This document shows positions 46,855 to 59,612 of a stretch of 64,000 nt of DNA, piece after piece; within the stretch, counting starts at the first letter, position 1; the number at the start of each line of letters is the position of its first letter. A program made the position numbers and the translations under genes. The stretch is from Zychaea mexicana (Eukaryota > Mucoromycota > Mucoromycetes > Mucorales > Lichtheimiaceae): positions 124,001-188,000 of the forward strand of contig NW_026516743.1 in assembly GCF_025766255.1 (NCBI RefSeq), in the 5' to 3' direction. The notes beneath the pieces were generated by a model. The model saw only the letters and a program-made list of their open reading frames with translations, was not told the DNA's origin and searched no databases.

Positions 46855-47853
46855 TGCTGTCGGGTCTGACTGGGGATCTAACATTGGCAACTGGATGGCT
46901 AGAAACTGCTCGGACCGCTGCAAGGAATTCCATAGCGTTATGCCGCTTTGTTTACCACCCTCACCAACAAACACGCTATCGCTTTTATGGACGCACCCGC
47001 TTCACGTAATTAAGTATTATGCAAGCATAATATTGGGCATCGAAGCCGTATATGGCAATGGGTTTGAAGCCGAAGAACTGGCATTTGCCGGTGTGCAAAG
47101 CGATCCTGAATCAGGTTACCGTGCTATCCACGGCACCCGTCCTTATTCATTAGCGTATGGCCTAGTGATAGCCCTGTAGGTCTCTTGGGTATGTTAAAAT
47201 CTGTATTATACTACCGCTGTTGGTTAATGTTGTAAAACTGCATATTCTAACTTGTCACCCCTAACTCATTTTGCTAACATAGCATGGATGCTTGAAAAGT
47301 TCATAATTGGACTGATCATGGCGGTATACATGACATCGAGTCGTTACCAGATACCATTTCTGTTGATGAATTCTTGACGATGGTGACCATTTATTGGCTA
47401 CAAATTCCATGTCTTCATCCATACGTGTATACTATGAGGCCTTCCACGAGGATGAGACCATGTCAACATGCATGGGTCGCGTCAATATCCCTACTGCGAT
47501 CATCCAATTTCCTGCTGAGCTTGCAAAGGTACATATAGCTATTAGTATTAAATCATTCCCAAATGCACCACGATCTTTGTGCTAATGGGTCAATTCTTTT
47601 CATGTGCTAAAACACAGTTTCCCAGAGACTGGCGGAAACGAGTGTAAACTTACAACAGTATAATGAACCGGATGTGGTAACAACTTGTGCTTTTTCTTAT
47701 ACTTCATTCATTATACATATACGGAATCCTAACGACTGGATCGTGTGTTTTTTGTAGGGAGGCCACTTTCCGGCCTTGGAGACAGATCAATTACTATTGG
47801 ATGATCTTCAGCGCTTTGGGAAACTGTTAAGAACCAAAAAGTGGATCAACTGA
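46855..47853 (+). pseudogene. Epoxide hydrolase C-terminal half, copy 1
   Basis: It starts inside the protein at the nucleophile block (GSDWGSNIGNWMARN; Asp is the nucleophile in microsomal-type epoxide hydrolases). It runs through LSLLWTHPLHVIKYYASII, RPYSLAYGLVDSPVGLLAW, NWTDHGGIHDIESLPDT, the tyrosine region MSSSIRVYYEAF, and ends with GGHFPALETDQLLLDDLQ plus a stop at 47851. The EHN domain and oxyanion HGWP half are absent upstream. Relative to copy 2 it has single-base deletions near 46863, 47166, 47299, 47398 and 47632 that break the frame, but it keeps two bases that copy 2 lacks. It cannot encode a full enzyme. Confidence 0.75.
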
Positions 47854-48113
47854 TATGCATGGTGAACTATCATAATACTCGCTTGTATACCTGCTCAATG
47901 GGCACGCATCGACCAAATTATATCATATCATTGTACGCAATGAGCTTAACTATTGCCAATATATCTTCAAAAAATGTGATTTGTTATTTCGCTCAATTAT
48001 AATGATACGGAGTGTAGGAACGAAGGGATTGAATAGAGTCCTTATCCAAACTCACATTGTTATTTCTATTACCCACTACCACCGAACCGGTTATTCATAT
48101 CATAATACAACCT

Positions 48114-50544
48114 TTAATCCACAACAATGCGAGCTTCCAATTCAGCAAATTCCTCAAAGAAGACCTGGATGGAATATTATCGACGAATTAGCTCTTGAAT
48201 CCGAGATCTTTAAATCTATTTGATAACATCCAGCAAAACAAAAAGAAGGCAATACCTGCAACAGATCGATTCCGTGCTTGACATCGTCGGTACCACCGAC
48301 TTCACGGATCGAATGCATGCTGAGTTGAGGGTTACCCACATCTATCGAACCGCGACAACCAGCAAAAGCATAGTCAATATCAAGATACGTATATCCAACC
48401 CATTGATTGTCTGACTTACCAACTGTGCGAAGTCCAAGCTTTGCACTAAGCATTGGGCCGATTGTCGAGCCACAAGGGCTATCATTACGAACAACAAATT
48501 CCTTTTAAACCAATATATTTATCAGCTCCTGGTATCACTTTGGCCACAGTAGCCAACGCAAAGACAAAAACCTACCTGAATTGGGATCACATGCTTCTTT
48601 GCCAGCTCTTTCAAAACCAAACTGGTGACTGCAGTCGTAGCATATCTCTATTGTATTGCTGACATCTCTTGTGCGAGCCATTTTCACAGTTCTATGAGCA
48701 TAGTTACCTGGTTTGCGTTGATCTTAATAACAGTACCCTTGTGCATGTGTGGTCGGTGGTTTTCTTCGTGTTTTCGGGGTAGTTGGGATGAATGGCATGT
48801 ACCATATCTGCACTGATGAGGATACTCTTGTGCATGGCCTCTTCAAAGGCAGTGGGCGATACTTTTGCGCCAGATAACAGTTCAGTGTTGGCCAAGCGCT
48901 GCAAGGTGGTTGGCAAAGGATTCGAGTCAGCACCGTGGGCGGTGGTGCTGCCAATCTTGTCATTGTCAAAGCAAACGGTCACACGGACGTTGGTATCGTT
49001 CTCAATGTTCTAAGATTGCAGCAATGCTCGGATAGCGCAGTAGCTCATTTTTTGGTTGTCAAGACGAGGTGAGAAAATGAACTCGTTGCATACGCCACCA
49101 ATTGTTGAAACCTGTATATTTATATCCAAAGTTATCAGCAAAACATCAATTACTGTTCTCTCTCGCTCTACTGTCTAGCTGTTTTTTTTACCTGAGTATC
49201 ATACAGAACCAATTCGAAATCGCGAATTTGGCTTGCTATTAGAGTTAGCATATGTCAGTAAGAGGACATATAGGTCAACCATAACACAGTTATTCTAACC
49301 ACAATATAAAGATAATACTACTAACGTTTGACGCCCATTTCGTCGGCAAGTACACGAATCAACAAGGGGTGGTGGCCTTCTTCTGCTTCAATATGTTCGT
49401 CACTTTCAGTCTTGTTCAACTCTCTAACAGATGAGAATATGTAATTTTTGAGTATGTGTATACAAGAATGAGGATATATCTATTGTATATAAGGGAAAGA
49501 GGTGACATTTACGCTTTGGTGGCAGTAGCAAGAATTGGTGCAAGCTGGACTTCCTTGTTGAACGTGAACTACGGATAGTAAATGTGTTCATTTTCATTAA
49601 ATAGAGTTTACTTCCATTTTCTAATTCGCCAGCACATTAATATACTTACACTGTCGTTGGCATTACGATCCAAGTGGATTGCAAGTGTGGGAATACGCAA
49701 AAGAGGTCTAGGCACCCCAAAGTACATTAATTAAACAATGTACCTTCTCTATTACACTAACTCAAAAAAATCATCCTTTTACCTACCTGTCCACTTTAAC
49801 CACTGTGTGACGGTATTTGCCATTGTTGTCTTCGACCATGACGCATCCAGCAACGCCCAAATCACGATCCATGCGTGCCTGATCGATAAACCCATACTTG
49901 TTAGGTATCCGAGTCGCAATGATTACTATTTTCTTATGTCCCTTACCAGATACCACCACCGTAAAGCTGGACACCGACTTCCAGATAACCACTCTTTTCC
50001 TTTTTAGAGATAGGTTTGACCTATTGTGCATAACAGTATGGAACATGAATAAACACTTCGATCCAACAAGAAGCTTCCCCTTCTTTCTTGTAATCATTTA
50101 CCTTTAAGCAAGGAGAATCAGTATGCGCGCCCACAATAGTAGACCCGTTACCAGGAACGTATTTGCCACCGACAACAAAAGCAACGATCGACGAGCCGTT
50201 TCGAGTAAAATAGTATTTGCCATTGCGTTCAATAGCACCATTCCAGTTGTCACGTTCCTTGATCTCTGTGAAACCTGCCTACATTTACCCCCAACTCCGT
50301 ACGTAAGGACCAACTTCTGACTGTTGTACTATTCATATTTGCAAAAGAGGTGTGTATACCTGTTTCAGCAGCTCAGCAGCTCCATGAGTGCAGTGGAAGG
50401 GCGATGGCGACTTGTTGACGAAATCCACAAAGTCGCGTGCTGGATGTAACAGTGTTCTAATACTTTAAAACCATGCATAAAATCCGAGAAGTGTGAAAGA
50501 AAAGTAGAGGGTGACATACCTTCTTGAGGAATAGAAGGATTGAA
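48114..50544 (-). pseudogene. Aspartyl aminopeptidase (M18) remnant, copy 1
   Basis: M18 aspartyl aminopeptidases remove N-terminal Asp/Glu in the cytosol or vacuole. Readable exons: [48 protein letters not shown] to [12 protein letters not shown] (zinc His), GGGIWHTWFDRDLGVAGCV, LLRIPTLAIHLDRNANDSF, EFIFSPRLDNQKMSYCAIRA (zinc Asp), FDNDKIGSTTAHGADSNPLP, NPQLSMHSIREVGGTDDV (zinc His) and the end VFFEEFAELEARIVVD, stop 48114. A TAG at 49012-49010 follows RALLQS. The family motif DNEEVGS is DNDKIGS here, so both catalytic/zinc Glu are changed. No clear first exon was found. Stop plus motif loss point to a dead gene. Confidence 0.8.
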
Positions 50545-51085
50545 CTATACATTACAATTTGCGATAAAAGCTAACTTAATGTATTACACTTTGATAGCAG
50601 CAATAATCGTTTAATGAGCTAGCTTTACCATGATTCTTGTGGAAACGTACGTGAGAGATTACATTAAAAAAAAGAAGCTTGCGTGTGTAGTACATGTATG
50701 CGCGAAAACAGACGGACGAAAGTTTCCCCTGACGGAATTGACGGTCATTCCGCTGTCAGGTGGGACAGGGCTGAACCTGTTTACCAGAAAAGAAACAAGT
50801 TGCCTAAAACGATGGTCAGCCTTCATTTGACGTTGATACACGTCTAACTATTACACCCGAGAAGATCAGTCAGTATCAATCTATTTAAGAGCTCTCAGGA
50901 ACGTATCTCAATAGTGGGATTCCAGTGTATAAGGCAGTAATAATACGTGAGTAGAGACCGCGAAAAAAAATGAACAACTTTATTCTTCTTTGTAAAGATA
51001 GCCAGGTAAGAAAAAGAAAGGTTAATACTGCTACTGCTGCTAAGGAGAAGGGGAACAATGACAGCCAAAACTGCTGCTGCTATCG

Positions 51086-52455
51086 CTACTTTAAGTATTC
51101 CATCGTCTTCAAAAATTTGCCAAATCGTTGCACCTCATCCACCAGCAACGCTCCACACTCCAAGGCCGGAAAATGACCTCCCTAAAGATAGCAGAGAGTG
51201 AGCAAGAGAATACCATAGTGAAGCAAAAGCATATATGTACATACCATGTCGAGTTCGTTGTATTGCTGCAAATTGAAGTTTGCTTCAAGCCATTCGCGAG
51301 GGACCTACATAGTAAGATTCAGTCACCGTGCTGTCAGCTTGTTTGTTTCATGACAATCGCACCATCTTTTATAAAGTAATACCTTGCTTAGATCAGCAGG
51401 GAAGCAGGACACTGCACTCGGGATGTTGACGTAAAGCGGGAACACCGCCTTCACTCCTGCATCATTGAAGGTTTCATAGTAGAAACGGATCGACGAGGAA
51501 ATCGAATTTGTCAGCCAGAAGAGAGTGACTTGAGTGAGGAACTCGTCGGTGGTGATGGTGTCTGGCAACACGACACTGTCATCCTTGTTTTCAGGATATG
51601 ACCAATTGTGGTACTTTTCGAGTAGCCAAGCTAAGTATTTATTGTGGCAGTTAGTGGGGAAAATGATCAATTACTGATGATAGATGGGGTTATGATGCAT
51701 TTACCCAAAAGGCCCACTGGACTGTCAGTCAAACCATATGCTAAAGTGTACGGTCGTGTACTCTGGATGGCACAGTAACCAAGTTCAGGATCATTTTCAA
51801 CGTCGACAAACGATCGGCCCTTGATTTTGGAAGAACCACGACCATAGACTGTGTCCATACCGAGAGCGATGCTAGCCATAAACTTTGCCACCTTGAGTGG
51901 GTGGGACCATAGAAAACCGGGCGTTGGGATGGGTGGCATACATCCGGACGTGGCCGTGTGGAATCCCTTGCACTGCTGAGGATGCTTGACAGCGAGCCAT
52001 TTGCCGACCATGGTGCCAAAGTCGGATCCGTGAACCACTTGAACAGATATGGGTATACATTTATCAGCACATGCTCTTGGTATTGCATCCAACGAAACGG
52101 TCATATTTACTGTATTCATCGTAACCGAGTACTGATGTCATGAGCTTGTGAAAGATTTCACCGCTCTTTGAGCCACCGTGGCCGGGAAGTTTGGGTGCTT
52201 CTGAAAAGCCAAAGAACTTTGGATTTCCGCGCGGTAGTGATGCCACTTGTTCATTTCGGCACGCGCCTTTTCCCAGTTGTAGTCGTTGAGCCAGGCTTGA
52301 ACGAGAGGCTCAACAGCTCGTCGAGGTGCACCATACTTCCAGCCGACATTCTTTTCGAGCTCGTTCGGATACTCAACGTTCTGTAGCTTTTCTTTGAGCG
52401 AAGCAAGACGCTGAGGTGGAATGGACGGGATTTCAAAAGGTTCGATGCTAGACAT
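51086..52455 (-). pseudogene. Epoxide hydrolase with internal deletion, copy 1
   Basis: Start ATG 52455 (MSSIEPFEIPSIPPQRL). The EHN domain follows (LKEKLQNVEYPNELEKN, VEPLVQAWLNDYNWEKA, WHHYRAEI). At about 52225 the reading jumps, out of frame, to FFGFSEAPKLPGHGGSKSGEIF and LGYDEY. The 50-60 residues with the oxyanion HGWPG motif are missing. After an intron come VHGSDFGTMVGKWLA (nucleophile Asp), FLWSHPLKVAKFMAS, RPYTLAYGLTDSPVGLLG, YHNWSYPENKDDSVVLPDT, SSSIRFYYETF, VPREWLEANFNLQQYNELD and GHFPALECGALLVDE, with the stop at 51086. It is head-to-tail with the aminopeptidase remnant. The deletion removes an essential part, so activity is unlikely unless an unseen exon supplies it. Confidence 0.78.
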
Positions 52456-52639
52456 GGGTCTTGTCTTATTCGTGTTGTGTGTGTGTGTGTCGACACAGAG
52501 AAGGAAAAAGGGCGTGTGTGAAAAAGAAAGAAAGAAAGAAAGGATCATTGCTTCATGCAAACCGAGCTGATATAAATAGATAACACACAAACCGCGTGGT
52601 GGACCGGAAGGGTTAAAAAGAGTACGCTATCAGCAACGG

Positions 52640-52653
52640 GTTGCCATGGTAAC
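52640..52653. promoter_or_regulatory. X-box-like site upstream of epoxide hydrolase, copy 1
   Basis: GTTGCCATGGTAAC, an RFX/X-box consensus-like dyad, lies about 185 bp upstream of the minus-strand ATG at 52455. Confidence 0.5.
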
Positions 52654-53264
52654 GAAGTCGCACGAACGCCGCAGCAGTCTGTTTAGGTAAATCTTACGCA
52701 GGGCTGCGGTGATGAATCCATTGATCAAAGACAGGTTCTTTTACATCACCACAAGGCAGCGGCATCAGTCATTTTTTTTATCAGAAAAACAACCCGTACG
52801 AAAATCCTCCTGCTCTTTTAATGTGCTCATCGTTCTTTCTTGGATCACAAGCACTGTGTGTAACAGGATCGACATGCTTCCTTATTCGGCACATTGTCGC
52901 GAGAGCATCTTTCACTGGTGCTTAGGGGCATATAGGGAAGTCGATTTTCAACCACACTTAAACCATTCTGCTTTCTTTAATACATGTGAGCCCAAGCCGA
53001 CTCTTCTTTGATGGCACAAAACCCTTTGCCTTTAAGAATAATCACACAAAACGTAGATGTTGCTAGCACTGCTGACAATTGGTTTGTCAAAGTTGACAGA
53101 CTCTGATAGACTCGCTAAGATTATATGTGAGCCCGCTAGCAAAAGCTGGTCCGCTTGCAAAAGTTGGACTCGCCCAAAAAAAAATAATTGGGGAAAATTT
53201 AGCGAGTAAGCTGGACTTGCTTCAGATGCTATATTATTGTCATTTTCTTTTTTTTGTGTAAAAA

Positions 53265-53567
53265 GTGGGGAACGAATGGGAAAAGAAACTGATCATTCTT
53301 GAAAGAACTTTCAGCTCCCCACTCCTACTTCGAAAAGTAGAAGCACGATGTCAACCCGGCGATAGCTCGAAGGCCCCCGACACAGCTGGAATACCACTGC
53401 TGGCTTTATTCACCGCATCCAATTCGTTGAGAAACTTTTTTTTCGCAGCGAATGGCACAATTTATGGGCAACGTCCGCTATTGAAGCGACTTGTGGGTCA
53501 ATTTTCAAATTTCGCTTGCATCGCTTTAACCCCAATAGAGGCCCTTCCTGTCATGACTATTCGTTGA
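53265..53567 (+). CDS. Hypothetical protein, repeat copy 2
   Basis: Second copy of the 100-codon frame, with Glu at residue 13. Same caveats as copy 1. Confidence 0.25.
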   Translation: MGNEWEKKLIILERTFSSPLLLRKVEARCQPGDSSKAPDTAGIPLLALFTASNSLRNFFFAANGTIYGQRPLLKRLVGQFSNFACIALTPIEALPVMTIR

Positions 53568-54745
53568 CCTCTACTCAATCCCTCAACAACTTTATCGTCA
53601 ATCATCACCCAACTTATCAACCTTCATAAATATAAATGTAATCACTCGACTTGTTCCTTGTTCCTTTCTCATCATCTGGTCTCCTTGACCTTCCGATATT
53701 CTTCTTGCCTTGACCTAGATTCATCTCTCCTCTGTCTTTGGCTTGTCTTGTTTTGTCGTCGCTTCCGGCTCACTTTATGACGCATGCCCGTAACACTAAT
53801 TCAAGTGCCCGTGTATGATCCAGCCTTCGGATAAAGCTCTTCCAAGTGCATGTCAACTGCAAGATTGTGTGAGAAACAATGAGTCTGTTTGTAAGGGATT
53901 CTCTCACTCTGTAACCTTTAACTACCAAGAATAACTTTACCACAATACAAGCCTTTTTTTATTAGTATATGTACAATATCAAAACTGACAATTACGTTAA
54001 ACACACAATCTGAAACCTGGTTGAAAAACTAGGGCACATCGGTGTGCTTCTATGGGTAAATCTATCATAAGCGTTGGCTATCCAATTTGTCACTGGGGAT
54101 TCTGCGAGATCATTGTTCTTCATAGGCAAGAAGTTTTTACCAGACAGCAGTGAGAGGTCGAACCTACGACCGTTTGAGCATGCTCAGAAAGGCTTCCCGA
54201 AATGGTGTGGAAATTCTTTCACAGTTTTGCGCTAGCCTTGTTAGGTCGTCCATCGTCTCTTCATTTGGTGTATCTTTATCTATTATGTATGTGAAGAAAA
54301 GGTTAATCCGGCCCGGTAAATGTATTTGACAGCAGGCAATGTACAATGTGAATTATGTGATTCAACATCAGAATCAAGTAGTGTAGAATATGTCGATACG
54401 GCCAGGTATATGTATCGGACAATAGGCTACATAAAGTACATGACCGTTAGAGTGACAATTTTCTTGAGTGTTGGTTAATCCGTGTAACATCAAGATCTGT
54501 TTGGATAAAGAATCTGTACATGGCAGTTTGACCTAGCTTTCGTTAACTTTCACAATCCCTGGTTTCCATGAATTTGAAGAATGAAATTTTAGGGGAACCA
54601 CTGTATAAATGTATGGGACAACAAACGATTCAACAGTAAAAATGCATAAAAGGTTATGCTGCTGCTGCATGGAAATTTTATTATAATATGTTATACAGTA
54701 TCACCGACGATTACATTGCTCAGAGAAACATTCGCATAATATACT

Positions 54746-55753
54746 TCACTTTTTCTCAAAAGCTTCACTCAGTTGATTGGTAATCATGGCCATGGTTTGT
54801 TCATACGCCGGTGTATCAACAGGAACAGTAGCATATCCATGAACTGTTTTTAAGCACATACAAGAAGGAACCATGAGTAATCACAATCCACCACTGTAGT
54901 AGTAAGGTAACAAAGAGAAGAAGCATGCTTCAACATAGAGTATAATACGTACTTGCGCCAATGACCCGAACAGTGGCATTAGGTACTCCAGCATTGGTCA
55001 ATCGACGAGCATAGTCTTCACCTTCATCACGCAAAATGTCTGCTTCTGCGGTGAAAATTAGAGCTGGTGGGAGTCCTTGAAGCTCCTCGGTGGTCGCCAA
55101 CATTGGGAATCCGATCTTTGTCTTCTCACAGTCATTCCAATACGCCTTATCAAAGAATATAGCGTCTTCGTTTTTCAAATAGTAGTCGCCGCCGCCAAAA
55201 AGCTTTGCAGATTCGTACTTGTCGCGCGAAGCTGCTGTCGCGGGATAAAGTAATATCTGAGCTTTGATAGCGCTTGGTAGACCACGTTCTTTGGCCATCA
55301 CTAAGAACGGTAAAAGTGTCCTTCTTTAGCTTTGCATTTTGTCACTTTTGTCTTTTCAATCTTTCGTATCCTTAATATACATAGTAATGCATACATGGAA
55401 TGACTGCAGATAGATTGCCTCCTGCTGAGTCGTCGCAGACAGCAAGACGGCTTACGTCAACATTTATGGAGTCGCCATTTTCAACAACCCAAGAGAGCGC
55501 TGCAAATGCGTTTTCATGAGCTGCGGGATACTTGGACTCTGGAGCGAGTGGGTAGTCAACGAATACAACCGCTACATTGTTCCTCACACAAATCTGGTTG
55601 TAGGAGCCAGCCATTAGTATTCCTCTTGTGATATCCAATAGAAGCGGTGTGTAATCATACATGTGAATTTTCCATTTCTTAAAGTACGAACTTACATCTT
55701 TAACTAGTTTGCCATGAGTATATTTGCTACCGAAAACCCAACCGCCGCCGTGA
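54746..55753 (-). pseudogene. HSL-type alpha/beta hydrolase, N-terminally truncated, copy 2
   Basis: Same exons as copy 1 (first readable exon 55753-55696, stop at 54746) with the same DDSAGG elbow and the same missing N-terminus. Both defects therefore predate the tandem duplication. The exons themselves are open. Confidence 0.75.
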
Positions 55754-55917
55754 CTTTTGAATTGATGTCAAAAAGAAACAGGTTTAGTATTGTTAAACCT
55801 CCCAGAGAAGAGGATATTGAAGGTCAATAAGAATGTATGAACTCACTAGAATACGACAGCAGGGAGAATAACTACATACCGTCATCCTATCTAATTTGCA
55901 CGCTAAGATTTCAAAAG

Positions 55918-56919
55918 TGCTGTCGGGGTCTGACTGGGGATCTAACATTGGCAACTGGATGGCTAGAAACTGCTCGGACCGCTGCAAGGAATTCCATAGC
56001 GTTATGCCGCTTTGTTTACCACCCTCACCAACAAACACGCTATCGCTTTTATGGACGCACCCGCTTCACGTAATTAAGTATTATGCAGCATAATATTGGG
56101 CATCGAAGCCGTATATGGCAATGGGTTTGAAGCCGAAGAACTGGCATTTGCCGGTGTGCAAAGCGATCCTGAATCAGGTTACCGTGCTATCCAGGCACCC
56201 GTCCTTATTCATTAGCGTATGGCCTAGTTGATAGCCCTGTAGGTCTCTTGGGTATGTTAAAATCTGTATTATACTACCGCTGTTGGTTAATGTTGTAAAA
56301 CTGCATATTCTAACTTGTCACCCCTAACTCATTTTGCTAACATAGCATGGATGCTTGAAAAGTTTCATAATTGGACTGATCATGGCGGTATACATGACAT
56401 CGAGTCGTTACCAGATACCATTTCTGTTGATGAATTCTTGACGATGGTGACCATTTATTGGCTTACAAATTCCATGTCTTCATCCATACGTGTATACTAT
56501 GAGGCCTTCCACGAGGATGAGACCATGTCAACATGCATGGGTCGCGTCAATATCCCTACTGCGATCATCCAATTTCCTGCTGAGCTTGCAAAGGTACATA
56601 TAGCTATTAGTATTAAATCATTCCCAAATGCACCACGATCTTTGTGCTAATGGGTCAATTCTTTTCATGTGCTAAAACACAGTTTCCCAGAGACTGGGCG
56701 GAAACGAGTGTAAACTTACAACAGTATAATGAACCGGATGTGGTAACAACTTGTGCTTTTTCTTATACTTCATTCATTATACATATACGGAATCCTAACG
56801 ACTGGATCGTGTGTTTTTTGTAGGGAGGCCACTTTCCGGCCTTGGAGACAGATCAATTACTATTGGATGATCTTCAGCGCTTTGGGAAACTGTTAAGAAC
56901 CAAAAAGTGGATCAACTGA
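55918..56919 (+). pseudogene. Epoxide hydrolase C-terminal half, copy 2
   Basis: Same fragment as copy 1. The stretch AWMLEKFHNWTDHGGIHD to AELAK is fully open here (56315-56600). Frame breaks occur instead near 56087 and 56193, where copy 1 is intact. The N-terminal half is missing in the same place. Confidence 0.75.
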
Positions 56920-57182
56920 TATGCATGGTGAACTATCATAATACTCGCTTGTATACCTGCTCAATGGGCACGCATCGACCAAATTATATCATATCATTGT
57001 ACGCAATGAGCTTAACTATTGCCAATATATCTTCAAAAAATCGTGATTTGTTATTTCGCTCAATTATAATGATACGGGAGTGTAGGAACGAAGGGATTGA
57101 ATAGAGCTCCTTATCCAAACTCACATTGTTATTTCTATTACCCACTACCACCGAACCGGTTATTCATATCATAATACAACCT

Positions 57183-59612
57183 TTAATCCACAACAATGCG
57201 AGCTTCCAATTCAGCAAATTCCTCAAAGAAGACCTGGATGGAATATTATCGACGAATTAGCTCTTGAATCCGAGATCTTTAAATCTATTTGATAACATCC
57301 AGCAAAACAAAAAGAAGGCAATACCTGCAACAGATCGATTCCGTGCTTGACATCGTCGGTACCACCGACTTCACGGATCGAATGCATGCTGAGTTGAGGG
57401 TTACCCACATCTATCGAACCGCGACAACCAGCAAAAGCATAGTCAATATCAAGATACGTATATCCAACCCATTGATTGTCTGACTTACCAACTGTGCGAA
57501 GTCCAAGCTTTGCACTAAGCATTGGGCCGATTGTCGAGCCACAAGGGCTATCATTACGAACAACAAATTCCTTTTAAACCAATATATTTATCAGCTCCTG
57601 GTATCACTTTGGCCACAGTAGCCAACGCAAAGACAAAAACCTACCTGAATTGGGATCACATGCTTCTTTGCCAGCTCTTTCAAAACCAAACTGGTGACTG
57701 CAGTCGTAGCATATCTCTATTGTATTGCTGACATCTCTTGTGCGAGCCATTTTCACAGTTCTATGAGCATAGTTACCTGGTTTGCGTTGATCTTAATAAC
57801 AGTACCCTTGTGCATGTGTGGTCGGTGGTTTTCTTCGTGTTTTCGGGGTAGTTGGGATGAATGGCATGTACCATATCTGCACTGATGAGGATACTCTTGT
57901 GCATGGCCTCTTCAAAGGCAGTGGGCGATACTTTTGCGCCAGATAACAGTTCAGTGTTGGCCAAGCGCTGCAAGGTGGTTGGCAAAGGATTCGAGTCAGC
58001 ACCGTGGGCGGTGGTGCTGCCAATCTTGTCATTGTCAAAGCAAACGGTCACACGGACGTTGGTATCGTTCTCAATGTTCTAAGATTGCAGCAATGCTCGG
58101 ATAGCGCAGTAGCTCATTTTTTGGTTGTCAAGACGAGGTGAGAAAATGAACTCGTTGCATACGCCACCAATTGTTGAAACCTGTATATTTATATCCAAAG
58201 TTATCAGCAAAACATCAATTACTGTTCTCTCTCGCTCTACTGTCTAGCTGTTTTTTTTACCTGAGTATCATACAGAACCAATTCGAAATCGCGAATTTGG
58301 CTTGCTATTAGAGTTAGCATATGTCAGTAAGAGGACATATAGGTCAACCATAACACAGTTATTCTAACCACAATATAAAGATAATACTACTAACGTTTGA
58401 CGCCCATTTCGTCGGCAAGTACACGAATCAACAAGGGGTGGTGGCCTTCTTCTGCTTCAATATGTTCGTCACTTTCAGTCTTGTTCAACTCTCTAACAGA
58501 TGAGAATATGTAATTTTTGAGTATGTGTATACAAGAATGAGGATATATCTATTGTATATAAGGGAAAGAGGTGACATTTACGCTTTGGTGGCAGTAGCAA
58601 GAATTGGTGCAAGCTGGACTTCCTTGTTGAACGTGAACTACGGATAGTAAATGTGTTCATTTTCATTAAATAGAGTTTACTTCCATTTTCTAATTCGCCA
58701 GCACATTAATATACTTACACTGTCGTTGGCATTACGATCCAAGTGGATTGCAAGTGTGGGAATACGCAAAAGAGGTCTAGGCACCCCAAAGTACATTAAT
58801 TAAACAATGTACCTTCTCTATTACACTAACTCAAAAAATCATCCTTTTACCTACCTGTCCACTTTAACCACTGTGTGACGGTATTTGCCATTGTTGTCTT
58901 CGACCATGACGCATCCAGCAACGCCCAAATCACGATCCATGCGTGCCTGATCGATAAACCCATACTTGTTAGGTATCCGAGTCGCAATGATTACTATTTT
59001 CTCATGTCCCTTACCAGATACCACCACCGTAAAGCTGGACACCGACTTCCAGATAACCACTCTTTTCCTTTTTAGAGATAGGTTTGACCTATTGTGCATA
59101 ACAGTATGGAACATGAATAAACACTTCGATCCAACAAGAAGCTTCCCCTTCTTTCTTGTAATCATTTACCTTTAAGCAAGGAGAATCAGTATGCGCGCCC
59201 ACAATAGTAGACCCGTTACCAGGAACGTATTTGCCACCGACAACAAAAGCAACGATCGACGAGCCGTTTCGAGTAAAATAGTATTTGCCATTGCGTTCAA
59301 TAGCACCATTCCAGTTGTCACGTTCCTTGATCTCTGTGAAACCTGCCTACATTTACCCCCAACTCCGTACGTAAGGACCAACTTCTGACTGTTGTACTAT
59401 TCATATTTGCAAAAGAGGTGTGTATACCTGTTTCAGCAGCTCAGCAGCTCCATGAGTGCAGTGGAAGGGCGATGGCGACTTGTTGACGAAATCCACAAAG
59501 TCGCGTGCTGGATGTAACAGTGTTCTAATACTTTAAAACCATGCATAAAATCCGAGAAGTGTGAAAGAAAAGTAGAGGGTGACATACCTTCTTGAGGAAT
59601 AGAAGGATTGAA
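57183..59612 (-). pseudogene. Aspartyl aminopeptidase (M18) remnant, copy 2
   Basis: Same gene as copy 1, with the same TAG (58081-58079) and the same DNDKIGS motif, so both defects predate the duplication. Only a few substitutions separate the copies (for example Glu for Lys after SGKGH in an intron-overlapping frame). Confidence 0.8.

Larger units (their letters stand above)
43855..52921. repeat. 9.07-kb tandem repeat unit, copy 1
   Basis: The 9,067-bp unit starts at TTAGGGGCATAT and ends just before the same words at 52922. Gene order: hypothetical ORF (+), HSL-type hydrolase remnant (-), epoxide hydrolase C-terminal half (+), aspartyl aminopeptidase remnant (-), epoxide hydrolase remnant (-). 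Copy 1 has extra single-base deletions between about 46.8 and 48.1 kb compared with copy 2. Confidence 0.95.

Noticed and set aside
48980..49070. An intron removing the TAG of the aminopeptidase
   Set aside because: Any intron ending at the nearby TTAG would delete the conserved PRLDN zinc-ligand block or be too short.
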